Source: Ursus arctos
Taxonomy: Eukaryota; Chordata; Mammalia; Carnivora; Ursidae
Reading direction: 5' to 3'
NCBI RefSeq assembly: GCF_023065955.2
Contig: NW_026622997.1
Location: forward strand, 6,806,001 to 6,870,000
Length of the DNA: 64,000 nt
A program made the translations under genes and the position numbers. This document shows, piece after piece, positions 9,652 to 20,910 of the stretch. The notes beneath the pieces are model-generated. The model was given only the letters and a program-made list of their open reading frames with translations, was not told the origin of the DNA and ran no database searches. The stretch's first letter is position 1; the number at the start of each line of letters is the position of its first letter.

Positions 9652-12073
9652 CAGGCACACCTCAATTTACTGCACTTTGCAGATATTGCAGGGGCTTTTT
9701 TTGTTTGTTTTGTTTGTTTGTTTTTGTTTTTGTTTTTTTTAACAAATTAAAGGTTTGTGGCAACCCTGAGTTGAGCAGGTCTATTGGTCCCATTTTTCCA
9801 ACAGCATTTCCTCACTTTGTGTCTCTGGGTCACATTTTGGTAATAGTTGCAATATTTCAAAAGTTTTCATTTTCTATTATATTTGTTACAATGATCTGTG
9901 ATCAGTGATCTTTGATGTAATTGTTTGGGACGCCATGAACTGCAACCATCTAAGACAGTTAACTTAATTGAAAATGTGTGTGTTTGGACTATTCCACTGA
10001 CCAGGCAGTCTCTTTCTCTCCTTGGGCCTCTGTAATCACTGAGACACAACAATATTGAAATTGGGCCAATTAAAAACCCTACAATGGCCTCTAAGTGTTC
10101 AAGTGAAAGGAAGAGTTAGTTACACGTCTCTCACTTTAAATCAAAAGCTAGAAATAATTAAGCTTAGTGAGGAAGGCATATTGAATGCTAAGACAGGCAA
10201 AAGGCTAGGCCACTTGCACCAAACAGTTAGCCAAGCTGTGAATGCAAACGAAAAAATCTTGGAGGAAATTAAAAGTGCTACTCCAGTGAATACACGAATG
10301 CTAAGAAAGCAAAACAGCTTGATTGTTAATATTTAGAAAGTTTTAATAGTCTGGGTAGAAGATCAAACCATGACATTCCCTTAAGACAAAGCCTCATTCA
10401 GAAAAAGGCCCTAACTCTCTTCAATTCTAAGAAGACCGAGAGAGGTAAAGAAACTGCAGAAGAAAAGTGTGAAGCTAGCAAGGCTGGTTCATGAGGTTTA
10501 AGAAAAGAAGTTGTCTCTGTTAAAAGTGCAAGGTGAAGCAGCAAGTGCTGATGTAGAAGCTTCAGCAAACTATCCAGAAGATCTGGCTAATAAGTTCATT
10601 AATGAAGGTGGCTGCACTAAACAGTGTATTTTCAATGTAGGGAAATCAGCCCTCTATTGGAAGAAGATGCTATCTAGGAGTTTCATAGCTAAAGAGGAGA
10701 AGTCAATGTCTGACCTCAAAGTTTCAAAGGACAGGCTGACTCTCCTGGTAGGGACTAATGCAACTGGTGACTTGAAGTTGAAGCCAATGCTTTTTTTCCA
10801 TTCTGAAAATCCTAGGGCCCTTAAAAATTATGCTGAATCCACTCTGCCTATGTGTTAAGAATGGAAAAACAACACCTGGGTGGTAGCATATCTGTTGACA
10901 ACATGGTTTACTGAATATTTGAAGCCTACTGTTGAGACCTACTGCTCAGAAAAAAAAAATTCCTTTCAAAATATTCCTGCCCATTGACAATGCACCTGGT
11001 CACCCAAGAACTCTGATGGAGATGTCCAGTGAGATGAATGTTGTCTTCATGCCTGCTAACACAGCACCCATTCTGCAACTCATAGATCAAGATGTCATTT
11101 TGACTTTTAAGTCTTAGTATTTAAGAAATACATTTCATGAGGCAGTGGCTGCCAGAGACAGTGATTCCTCTGATGGATCCGGGCCAAGTAAATTGAAAAT
11201 ATTCTGTAAAGGATTCACCATAGACACCATTGAGAACATTCGTGATTCGTGGAAAGAGGTCAAAATATCAACATGAACAGGACATCGGGAGAAGTTGATT
11301 CCCACCCCTATGGATGACTTTGAGGGGTTCAGGACTTCAGTGGAGGAAGTAACTGAAGACGTGGTAGAAATAACAAGAGAACTAGGATTAAGAGTGCAGC
11401 CTGAAGATGTCACGGAATTGCTATAATCTCATGATAAAACTTGAATGGATAAGGAGTTTGTCATGGATGAGCAAAGAAAGTGGTTTCTTGAGATGGAATC
11501 TACTCCTAGTGAAGACAGTTGAAATGACAACTAAGGATTTAGAATATTACATAAACTTAGCTGATAAGGCAGCAAAAGATTGACTTTCAATTTTGAAAGA
11601 AGTTCCACTGTGGGTAAAATGCTATCAAATGGCATCACATGCTATGAGAGAAACTCTTCCTGAAAGGAAGAGTTAATTGATGCAGTAAACTTCATTGTTG
11701 TCTTAGTTTAAGAAATTGCCACAGCCCCCTCAATTCAGCAACCACTACCCTGATCAGTCAGCAGCCATCAACATCGAGCTAAGACCCTCCACCAGCAAAA
11801 AGATTACGACTTGTTGAAATTTCAGATGATGATTAGCATTTTTTAGCAAAGAAATATTTTTTAATTAAGGTATGTGTGTGTGTACATATATGTATAAGAA
11901 TATGTATACATATAGGGTTTTTTTGACATAATGCTATTGCACACTTAATAGACTTAAGTATAGTGTAAGCATTATTTTTATATGCGCTGGGAAATAAAAA
12001 AATTCATTTAACTTGTTTTATTGCAATATTTGCTTTATTGTGGGAGTCTGGAACTGAACCTGATCTATGCCTG
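9652..12073 (+). mobile_element. Near-complete Tigger1 DNA transposon
   Basis: Tigger1 is an autonomous mammalian pogo-superfamily cut-and-paste transposon of about 2.4 kb. This copy is 2,422 bp. It begins CAGGCACACCTC and ends TCTATGCCTG, inverted relics of the Tigger1 ends. It is followed by TA (12074-12075), the expected target duplication. The left TA has mutated to TT (9650-9651). A TTTG/TTTTG expansion sits near the left end at 9696-9740. The terminal repeats and the CTTTATTG blocks near the right end are recognisable. The inner transposase frame is broken, so the copy is inactive. Confidence 0.95.
10084..11836 (+). pseudogene. Tigger1 pogo-type transposase, decayed
   Basis: The ancestral protein combined a CENP-B-like helix-turn-helix DNA-binding half with a DDE/D catalytic domain. 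The ancestral start is ATGGCCTCTAAGTGTTC. An in-frame TAG lies twelve codons in, next to a 4-bp insertion relative to the family. Pieces survive in different frames. The HTH region [16 protein letters not shown] is near 10134-10180. The middle part is at 10511-10858, and the segment [16 protein letters not shown] at about 10978-11025 carries the second catalytic Asp. LIDQDVI near 11080 carries the third. The first catalytic Asp, in family motif NVDETA, is replaced here (NVGKSA, about 10636-10653). The terminal stop is TAG at 11834-11836. At least three frame changes are needed to follow the protein. CENPB and the TIGD genes are domesticated relatives, but nothing here suggests domestication. 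Confidence 0.93.
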
Positions 12074-13050
12074 TACAAAGTACCTATGCCACTGACTAAA
12101 CTGCTTTTAATGAAGGACATGATTGTATATGGATGAACGTCTTTTTGTAGCTATTGTGATTTATCAAAATCACTCATCTAAAAAAATGTATATAACCAAA
12201 CCTAGACTGATTACTGTATAATCTGTATATGCAAACACAACATAAAATTTACCATATATACCAATAAAACCTCCTTTACGGTCTCAATTTTGCATCTTTA
12301 ATGCTTATCTTCTGATGAGCATTAAAGAAACACACATTTTCAGAAATTCATTGGGAGGTGTCTTCAGGTTGCTAGAATGAGGTTGCCTTCCTAGACATAT
12401 CATTATTTTTAGAATGAGAACTTAGGTGAATTTTTGCTGTAGGACAAAAATGGCAAAAACAGGTTGCTAATAGATGGCACAACTTTGGGAGACAAAGGTT
12501 CCAGAAGACAGCTGAGTTTCAGCTGCAGCTTTAAAACCACTGGTGTAGGCAAAGAAGACAAGAACACGTGCATTGCTGCAGAGGCAAAGCCACAGCCATC
12601 CACTGCCGTGGGAAGGGAGGCAGCACACAGCGCTGGTGTGCTGAAAAGCGCAGGTGAGTTTCAGGTGCACAGAAGGCTTGATCATAGCCACACTGGAGTC
12701 TTTTCAGGGCAGAAAGTCCCTAATTACTGATATGAGATGTGTTCTGCCAACTACTGTATTGGAAGACATGTTTAAGCAATTCCTATGGCCTGATGCTTTC
12801 TTTTTTTAAGGCAACTACATGTTTTTACACCAGAATGGGGTGCTTTACATTTCATAAAAGCCTGACACATCATATGAGGCACACAGAGAGGCAAAGGATG
12901 TGTATAAATCAAAAAGATATGCCTTTTTATTTTTACTGTACTAGGAGATCTCATGACTCAAAGCAGACTGCAGGGAGTCATTTTGTGAAATGAACTTTTC
13001 CCTAGTTCAGAAGTACTCATTTTTGTAAGTCAACTTGTGCAATCCTCCTT
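12074..13050. other. Intronic DNA, no recognised feature
   Basis: Unique AT-rich sequence. Open frames on both strands at 12409-12993 lack homology and splice logic. Confidence 0.5.
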
Positions 13051-13068
13051 CCCCCCCCCCCCCCCCCC
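13051..13068. repeat. C18 homopolymer
   Basis: Eighteen consecutive C residues, followed by GCCGGC. A run this long is uncommon in mammalian DNA. It can form i-motif structure on this strand and G-quadruplex on the other. It is also error-prone in sequencing, so the exact length is uncertain. Confidence 0.95.
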
Positions 13069-13669
13069 GCCGGCTAGGACATAATTCTAAATCTATACAA
13101 ATACTTCACACAACCTAAAAAGAAAGATGTTTTGAAGTTTTAACTCTAATGTGACTAGACAGTGCTGTCATATGATTATCACAAGCTTCTTTATGGAAAA
13201 ACACTGATGAACTCATGAACCAAAAGTGCACAACAACCAGAGCTAGACAGGGACCCTGGCACTGACACCCCATTCTCTGCACCAGTGTTCTCCATCTGTC
13301 TAATACTGAATGATTCTCATACAGCTTTTCAGTAAAAAGAAGCTCCTTGAAACCTGAGGATATCTGACACTTTGTGAAGGCTGGATTCATACCAAGGCCA
13401 CTCCCTGCCCACCCAGGACACAGTACACCCTGCTGCTTCCTTTATCTGTCAGGGCTCAGACTGGACAGCAAGCCCACCCCCTGCCCAGCTCTCCCTTCCA
13501 AACCCCTGCCAGAGATCCCCAAGGACTTTCCTCTCACTTCTGTCCACAATAAAACTTGCTAAAGAAAAGAAACCTTCTGAATTAAATTATTTGGTTTTTT
13601 TTTAAAAATTAGAATTGCAAGATAATTTAGAAACTATCTAATGCCGTCTCTGTACCAACACCATCAATG
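13069..13669. other. Intronic DNA, no recognised feature
   Basis: Unique sequence. 13380-13560 is C-rich (CCACTCCCTGCCCACCC) but matches no family I recognise. Confidence 0.45.
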
Positions 13670-13765
13670 TCTATCCTCCCAGATGCTAAGCTACTGAAGG
13701 CGGGAATTATTTTTTACAGAGTAGATCACCTGTGTTTGGTGAATAAATGAATGAATGGATAACTA
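13670..13765 (+). repeat. L2 LINE 3' end remnant
   Basis: It shows the L2 tail logic: a gap-degraded stretch like TAAGCTACTGAAGGCGGGAATTATTTTT, then TGGTGAATAAATGAATGAATGG. Short and diverged. Confidence 0.6.
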
Positions 13766-14339
13766 TTGCTTGAAGGTTCTAGCAGCAGATGTAGTACGGG
13801 TAAGCATAGCATGTTAATAAAAAGTCTCTTTTTTTCTAAGGAAGAATCACCTGACCTTGACTATTTTCAGCAGGTGGTATTTACTGATCCTGAGGGATTA
13901 TGACAGCCAGGGAGCATGATCTTTCCAGGAACTATGAAGAAGAAATCTTTTTTTAAGATGGATGGATTTTGGGGTGTGGGCATATGCCCCTAAATATTAC
14001 GTCTATGTACAACAGCTTCACCTTAGGGAGAAGAGAAGAGAATGCTTAGATTTTCTCAAGGAGGGTTTCATTAAAGAATTCCTGAAAGGAACCCGAGCCA
14101 CCCTGGAAGTCCTAAGGTGAGGCACACCTCTGTCTTACTGGAGACAACTGGGAGAGGCATGTCAGCCTGATCAGGCAAACTTACACTTGGTCCCTGAAGG
14201 AGATGTGGAAGGCATCAGCCATTACTCCAAGGCGCCATTTTCAGATCCCTTTCCTCAAGGCTGCAGCTGTGTCTCTCAGGACTTGGAAACCGTCTTCAGA
14301 GAGCATTATGAGGTGGATTGCACACAAATGAGTCAGTGC
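13766..14339. other. Intronic DNA, no recognised feature
   Basis: Unique sequence with no gene, RNA or repeat that I can name. Confidence 0.45.
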
Positions 14340-14490
14340 GGTGTGGTGGAAAAACACAAGACATAAAGCCAGGAGACCAGCGAGTAATGGTTCCACCACA
14401 TACCATCTGACCCAAGTCAAACCATTCACCCTCTCAGGTCCAACTCCCTTTCCTATAAAGCCCCAGACAATGGTGTCCACCCTCCTTATC
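14340..14490 (+). repeat. MIR SINE
   Basis: It follows the MIR core order: GGTGGAAAAACACAAGACATAAAGCCAGGAG, ACCATCTGACCCAAGTCAAACCATTCACCCTCTCAGG. An ancient mammalian-wide tRNA-derived SINE. Confidence 0.6.
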
Positions 14491-14494
14491 TGGT

Positions 14495-15005
14495 GGTTGC
14501 TTATTGTTTGTTCACTCAACAAGCACGGACTAAGCATCAACACTCTGCTGGGCCCTGGGGACTTGGCAGTGACGAATCACACACACAGGCCAAGCCCTCC
14601 TGAGCCTGACAGTCCAGCATGGAAGAAAGTCTCTGAACAACTAACTACCAGTGTTCTATGGTTTCAAAATAAAGAACAAGATGCACTGGGAGCTTGTGAA
14701 CAGATTCGTAGACTGGGGGTTCAAAACAACCTCCTAGGGGAGTCACACTTAAGGTGAGGTGCCCTAAGAATCCATTCATTTAATCAATACTTTCAGCTAG
14801 CCTAACATGGGTCAGGAAGTGGGCATGTGGCTGGGGATTCAGGAGTGAACAGGACAGACGTGGCCATGCCCTGATGGAGCATACAATACAGTAGAGGAGA
14901 AAGATCATCACAGATTACACAAATAATGAATTAATTACTACTCTGATAATCACCGTGAAAAGAAAGAACTGAGATAAAGTATATAAAAGTGCTTCATGAA
15001 CTGTC
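14495..15005 (-). repeat. L2 LINE fragments, antisense
   Basis: Two L2-antisense motifs are visible: TTCACTCAACAAGCACGGACTAAGCATC with GCTGGGCCCTGGGGACTTGGCAGTGA (14505-14575), and ATTCATTTAATCAATACTTTCAGC with GGCTGGGGATTCAGGAGTGAACAGGACAGACG (14772-14860). The duplication of the 3' motif suggests two neighbouring L2 copies. Confidence 0.7.
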
Positions 15006-17484
15006 ACACCCTTTATAAATGTTCCTCTCTGTTAAGAAGGCTGTAAGTGGCAATAGGAGAATAAAATTAGACGGAAAGCTTCCTTTCTCCCTCTTTTCTT
15101 CTCTCTTTATTCCTTTTTTCTCCATCCATCCTCCCTGTCTATAGAGCTGGCAAGACAACTAGTGTAAATACTTAAAGTGTCAGATTTAAATGTGATAGTG
15201 TTATTTTTTCTGACTGTTTGATCTAATACTTATGAACTGGAATAATGAACAATATCTAACTTTATTACTAGGAGGAAATTTAAAACCACTGTTTCCATGC
15301 ATCATGGCTACGTGGAGAAGGGGTAAAGTGCAGAGCGGTTACAATACTCCGTGGGGTACAGTGGGATCAAAGTGATCTAAGAGATTTTTAAAGAGGAGCG
15401 TCCATTAAAGAGAGAAGACCATCACTAAGAAAACCCAGTGCTCAAGCTGCACAGAACCAAGACAGAGAAAACCCTCAGGCCATTCCAGGAAATGATGGAA
15501 AAAAGCAGAACTTTTAATAAGTTTACTATAAAAAATATTAAATTTCAAAGCCAAAAAACAATCTCCTAAGGCTTCAGGAAAACCTTAGCTCAGACTATTT
15601 TGTAAACATGACCTAATCTTTATTGAAGACAGCATCAGTTGGGATCTGGCTGCAAAGAAGCTGGGCAAGAAGAACATGGTCACCTGCGGCAGGACACGCT
15701 GTCGTCAGTCCCCGAAGAAAGTCCACAGAGCCACCCAAGTTTTCAGCGAATGTTAAAGTCACTTGATTTTCTACATGAACGTCCCTTCTCCGGGAAGGAG
15801 AGCTTTGAGAAGCAGGAAGCCCTCTCTGTGCCAAAGGAGTGGCTTGGAAGCCCTCCCCAGCAGTCAGGGCCTCCCACCGGGTGAAGCAGGAGAGAGAGTG
15901 AAATTGTGGGGGTGACCTCCTTGGGGTCTAACATGGGGTGGATGGCCACCCAAGTGGAGGCTGTTCCTGAGCAGATACAGATAACCGCTGAAATGTAACA
16001 ATCTAATACTTTTATCACGTGGAGTCTACAGCAAACACTGCCAACAATGCATGAAGGAAAAAACCGTCTGATACTTTAGCACGTAGCACAGAACAGCCAT
16101 CAAATCCATCTCTTTGTAACTATCGCCTCAAATTCAAGAGCTAAGCATACATTACCACTAAAAATATGTTCATAAAGACCTCATGCTATTAAGTATGATG
16201 TCAGATTTTACAAATGATGACATTTTTAAGATAACATTGAAGTATAGTATAAAATAAAAAAAGTACATGTATGAGGAGTGCATGGCTAGATGTATTTTCA
16301 GAAACTAATCATGAAACTTTATGGGTAGCTTCCACCAATCTTTAAAATAATGTGACAATATGAGACAATAGTGGGGAGAAAAAACAGGAGCCAAAAGGCT
16401 GAGAGGTCTTTTTATTTTTTTTAGCTTCGGCTGCACAGCATTAAATAAATCATTGGCTTCTTGTGGTCTTCATTTCCACATCTAATCATAATAGACAACT
16501 TCTAGTCTAATATGTTATACATTGAAAAAAAATTTACACATTGAAAAAGTAACCCACCCTAAATTCAAAAAAGTGCTTCTGGATGGTATCACTTCAAGAG
16601 TGTTTCAGGCAATTCATTTATGCCAATATGCTATCCTAACACACTATTACACTAGGGAGACAGCTAGGTTATACTGTAACCTTTTCTTCCCTCCCCAGGC
16701 CAATTCCTCATACATCTAACCAGCAAGAAACATATGTCTTCAGCAACAATCAAAATTAGAGAGAGGCAGAGTGCTGGCAGCAGAGCCCAAGCAGGCCCTT
16801 GGAGCCAACCATGTTTTCTGGAGGAGCTTATGTCTCAGAGCTGCAGGCTCCTTGATCCCTCTGCTCCTAGTCTTAGCCCCAGAGGGCAAGCAGGCCAGAG
16901 TCACCTCCCAGGCCCAATAACAGTCTGTGTTAATTAAGGTACACTTTCCACCGCAATGTATAACATAATTCTGACTTTTGACTACAGCAAGCTCTTAAAA
17001 TCAGTCTTTTCTGAATAGTGTGTTAATACCATTAACACAATAGTGTGTTAATACTTGGGCTTGGTAATAAGATGTCCTTGCTGGCACAGGTAGTGTTATT
17101 TTAACAGTGCACACGCTCACACTTATCAAAACTACATTAGGTCTATTAAGTCAGCTTTTCACCTCGATGTGATTAAAAACACATAAGGAAAAATATATAA
17201 TGAAAAAGATTATTCTAGGAGCCAGGCCACCTTTTTTAGGGAATTGTAGTAGCTCGGATCTATTGAGGATCATATATTACTGTTTCTAGAAACTAAAAGT
17301 CCCTCAAGTAGAAAAAGTTAATGCAACTTCTCCAAATACTTTATGTACTGAGAGTTTTCTGTTGTTCTTCCCCTCAGAGCTGGAACGTTTTTAGGTAGTA
17401 GTTTTGAAGGGCTGTCAGAGAAATCTGCTATGTCCTCTGGCATGCCATGGCAATGATGTATCAAAGTGCCCCTTACTAGTCTCC
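15006..17484. other. Intronic DNA, no recognised gene
   Basis: Unique sequence. A short direct repeat with a hairpin at 17014-17054 is listed separately. The open frames at 15613-16018 are on both strands and unsupported. A short U6-like string at 16424-16440 was rejected. Confidence 0.5.
17014..17054. repeat. 16-bp direct repeat with internal hairpin
   Basis: AATAGTGTGTTAATAC occurs at 17014-17029 and again, identically, at 17039-17054. GTGTTAAT (17020-17027) and ATTAACAC (17031-17038) form a perfect inverted repeat around a 3-base loop. Confidence 0.9.
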
Positions 17485-17720
17485 TGTCTATTCAGTCATC
17501 AGCATATACTGAGTTCATCCTATGTGCTGTCATTGAGTTCGACACTAAAGAAACCAAATCAAACACAGCATTGTTGCCCTCAAGGGTCATAATCTGTCTA
17601 GACAGACAGACACATAAACAACTAAGTAATAAATCACTACTACAGAGGCTGCATGAACTAATAGGGTAGACAGTAGAGAAGGCCTATTGTCGGTGCTGGG
17701 AAGATTACAGTCCGAAGATG
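17485..17720 (-). repeat. L2 LINE fragment, antisense
   Basis: CATCAGCATATACTGAGTTCATCCTATGTGC, then CACAGCATTGTTGCCCTCAAGGGTCATAATCTGTCTAGAC, follows the L2 3' end in antisense (ATTGAGCGCCTACTATGTGC ... CCCTCATGGAGCTTACAGTCTAG). Confidence 0.7.
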
Positions 17721-20700
17721 AAAAGGTACAATTTTATTTAAAGGTGAAAATACTTCAAATTGAAATTTAAAAGAAAAGCCTAATGAATTAGAAAAATCTG
17801 GAAGTTCCTTTACAGTATCACAGGCTATGTCATATATCAATTGCCAATTGGCTCAAAGTTCTTGAAGTGTGTAAATTAAAGTTTGCTAAGTGAGAGTTGA
17901 GCATGCAAGAGCATTTAAAGTGGGAAGTAGGAAAGGTCTATTTCTCTAAATTTCCTAACTCTGATTACTTCACATACTGTTAGCAAAATTTAAATGTAGA
18001 ATAAAAAGCGATGGTAAATATGAAATTTACTTATGGACTAAGCAATAAAGCATGAAATGGCAAAACTTCTGAATATATCAATTATATGTACTAATGGAAA
18101 TGTAAGTTTGCAGTAATTTTTTTTCTAGATAACTGGCTAAGAGGGGGTCCTTGAGAAAGGCCTTAGAAAGCCAAGTATCATGACACTAGATCCTTGACAA
18201 CCCCAAATGATCTACCAGTTTTCAGTAGTCTCAATAGAAATATGCAGTTTGATCATATGGAAAACAGCTGAAATTATTTCTGACAAACAACAGAAGTATG
18301 TTAAAAGTCTATTTAATTTGCTACTTCAACCACAAGACATTCAGATTATAGGATAAAATATACTAAGAAGTTATATATATATAATCACTTATAATGTGGC
18401 TATTAAAAGTTCAGTAGTTTAAAAATATCCTTACAACTTGATATGGTTGTATATTTAAATCATTGGGTCAAATAATAGATACAAAAACATTCAGATCACT
18501 TCAGTTGAAACCACACTGTTTTTCCGAAATCTGTTGAATTTATATGCCATTTCATTATTTAAGTTCATAAGAACAAAAGTTTCATGTCTAGAATGTGAAC
18601 ATCAATATAACATCTATCATTCTGAGAAAAACTGAAGTTTCCATTGATAAAAGCTTAATGTTCATATAAACACATGCTGTATAAAATAGCAAAACTCTCC
18701 TAGTCACAAATAGCCTTATTTTTTTTTTCTATCAAAGTATTCTAATTATTAGCCCTAACTGTCTACTATAGATTGTTTGGCAATCAGGAGATTCACTGTT
18801 TCATTTATAAAGTTTCTAAATAGCTGACTTTCAGATTTTCAGTTATTCAGTACACATATTACCATAGAAAAAGATTCCTGATGTATTTTTAATCTTTGAT
18901 GGTGCCCCCCCCTTCTTAATCCAACTTCAGAATCAAATTTCTACAGTGGTAAATTAAGTTTAAAGGTACACAAAAACATGGCCACTATGTAAGGTTTTAA
19001 ATTATACGTTATATTTTGTTTTCTATTTTAAATGCAGTATTTTGTTTGTATATAAAGAGAATTAGTCCATCTTGCATAGTCATTTCCATAAAAACATGTT
19101 CCATGGGAATTTAATCTACTGCCCTTTTTTGGATGGTTATGTGGAATCATGTAGAACTAAAGAAAAAACTGGGAGTAAATCCTAATCCAAAAGCTATCCC
19201 TGTCTAATTCAGCTTTCTGTGAATAAAAGCACCTCAAGTGTTTTTTTCTGCAGAGCTTCCTTGGGCTAAAAAAATTTATAAGTTCACTATGAACCAGGCA
19301 TTAATTTTATTACAATTTATTTTTTTAACAAGGAAAGCTCCTTTACTTGGTTCATTTTGTCTCCTCAATTAAAACACCACTTCTGAGCTATTATATTTTC
19401 CTTCCATTTAAATACTGTATATACATAGTCTGACATAGATAGAAGTTTTCCCTTGTTGGAGAGCTTGTTCTATTTCCTCCAAACTAGATAAAGTCCGCTC
19501 AGATGCGTTGATGGGAGCCTCCCTCCCCCTTCGTGCCCTCCCAACCTTGGATGCCTTTCCCGTCCTCCTCCAGCATATTCTTGGGTGGGCAGAAACCTGG
19601 GGAGACGCAGCCACCAGGCAGCTTGCTACTCTCCTAAAGCACATCTGGGCTTTATATCAGGCCTTTAATTAATCCTCAGTGAAAGCCAAGCTATGACATT
19701 TTGACTGGGCAGGCTCCAGTTCTGGACAGGTCTTGATTTATTGCGACTGAGTCTCAACCAACTTTGATTTATTTCAGCTTTGGGGAGGAGGGCAAGCTCA
19801 GAACAGAAAAGTGCTGTTGAATGTAGAACACGTGATGTCAGCACAGGACCTCCAGACTTCCGAGGGCTGCAGGACAAACAGTTCAGAAGAGAATGGCCTC
19901 TGAGAAAGCCATTTAAAAAAAAAAAAATTGAAGATTTAAATAACCTAAAATTGTACATAACAAAATAAATGCAATCATGGATGAGAGAAAATGGCTCCTG
20001 ACATAGCTGGCTGATTGCAGCAGCGTAGGAAGCCTTGCCCTTATCTCTTCCAAAAGGCCACATCCCAGTGGGGTATTAGTGTTAATCAGGGCTCTCATTT
20101 GCATGCAGCGAGCAGTGGCGCAGCCAAGCCTCTCCTTCCTAGCTGTGGGGAAAATTCTCCAGGACCCATTTCCTGGTTAGCAACACCAAACATATTTTGG
20201 CTGATTAAGTAAGGTCAGATTTCCCATGCTGATTTTTTTTTTTTAAGATAGAATAAGCCAAAAGAAGTTATAGTTATTTGATTAAACAAAGACAAAAGAG
20301 TTAGTAAACTAGTGAATTTCTTTCTGTCTTGGGAAGGCTATCCGTAATACCCTTCCCTGACTGAAGCTTTGACAATGGGCTGAGCTCACTGCCATTGAGC
20401 ATCAGAAAGGTGGCCCCCAAGTGCCAAATGAGCATCTACAGATGGAAGTCCAGCTAATGCTTCTCTACAGCTTCACCTGGCCTACCATGATGCCTAGCAC
20501 ACAGCAGGGGCTTCTACCCCAGGATCTTTGGCCAGTGACAAGCCCTCTCCTCTCCCTGGAGTGTGAAAGCTGGTGCGCGTGGTCACGGCCTAGTGTCGCA
20601 AGGAACACACGGGTGACAAAAGAGAAGTGTCAAAAATCATTGCAGGCAAAGTGAACAAGTTCCCCAAAGGGAGACAATGGTAGGAACAATGGGTTGCAAA

Positions 20701-20769
20701 CAAAGAAGAGGTGGAGTACAGGAAAAGGAATAAGGGCATCAGAGATAGATGGAGGTGGCATGGCCTAAA
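17721..20769. other. Intronic DNA; AT-rich then a more GC-rich block
   Basis: 17721-19400 is AT-rich without named features. 19480-20180 has higher complexity, with an octamer ATTTGCAT at 20097-20104, GTTAATC, and low repeat content. It is treated in the findings as a possible conserved regulatory element. There are no exons. Confidence 0.45.
20097..20104 (+). promoter_or_regulatory. POU octamer ATTTGCAT
   Basis: Perfect ATTTGCAT within a unique, repeat-free, moderately GC-rich block (19960-20180). Listed only as a candidate binding site. Confidence 0.35.
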
Positions 20770-20910
20770 AGTCGAAAGCACGTTCAAACTCCATTAGAGC
20801 TACTACCCACACATGCTCTGGGCAAGTGACTTCACCAAGCTGAGCCTCCTTTCTTCACGGGCAAAATGGGGATAAAAACACCTATTGTGCAGGGTAGCTG
20901 TGAGGAGCAG
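20770..20910 (+). repeat. MIR SINE
   Basis: It contains CTCTGGGCAAGTGACTTCACCAAGCTGAGCCTCC, GGCAAAATGGGGATAAAAACACCTA and GGGTAGCTGTGAGGA, which are the MIR core and 3' half in order. Confidence 0.85.

Noticed and set aside
10055..11117. Possible intact transposase gene
   Set aside because: It is a decayed Tigger1 transposase with stops, frameshifts and a lost catalytic Asp.
15613..16018. Possible processed pseudogene
   Set aside because: Overlapping frames on both strands, but no protein family recognised, no poly-A tail and no target duplication.
16424..16440. U6 snRNA-like string (GCTTCGGCTGCACAGCA)
   Set aside because: Only the first dozen bases resemble U6. Downstream sequence does not continue.
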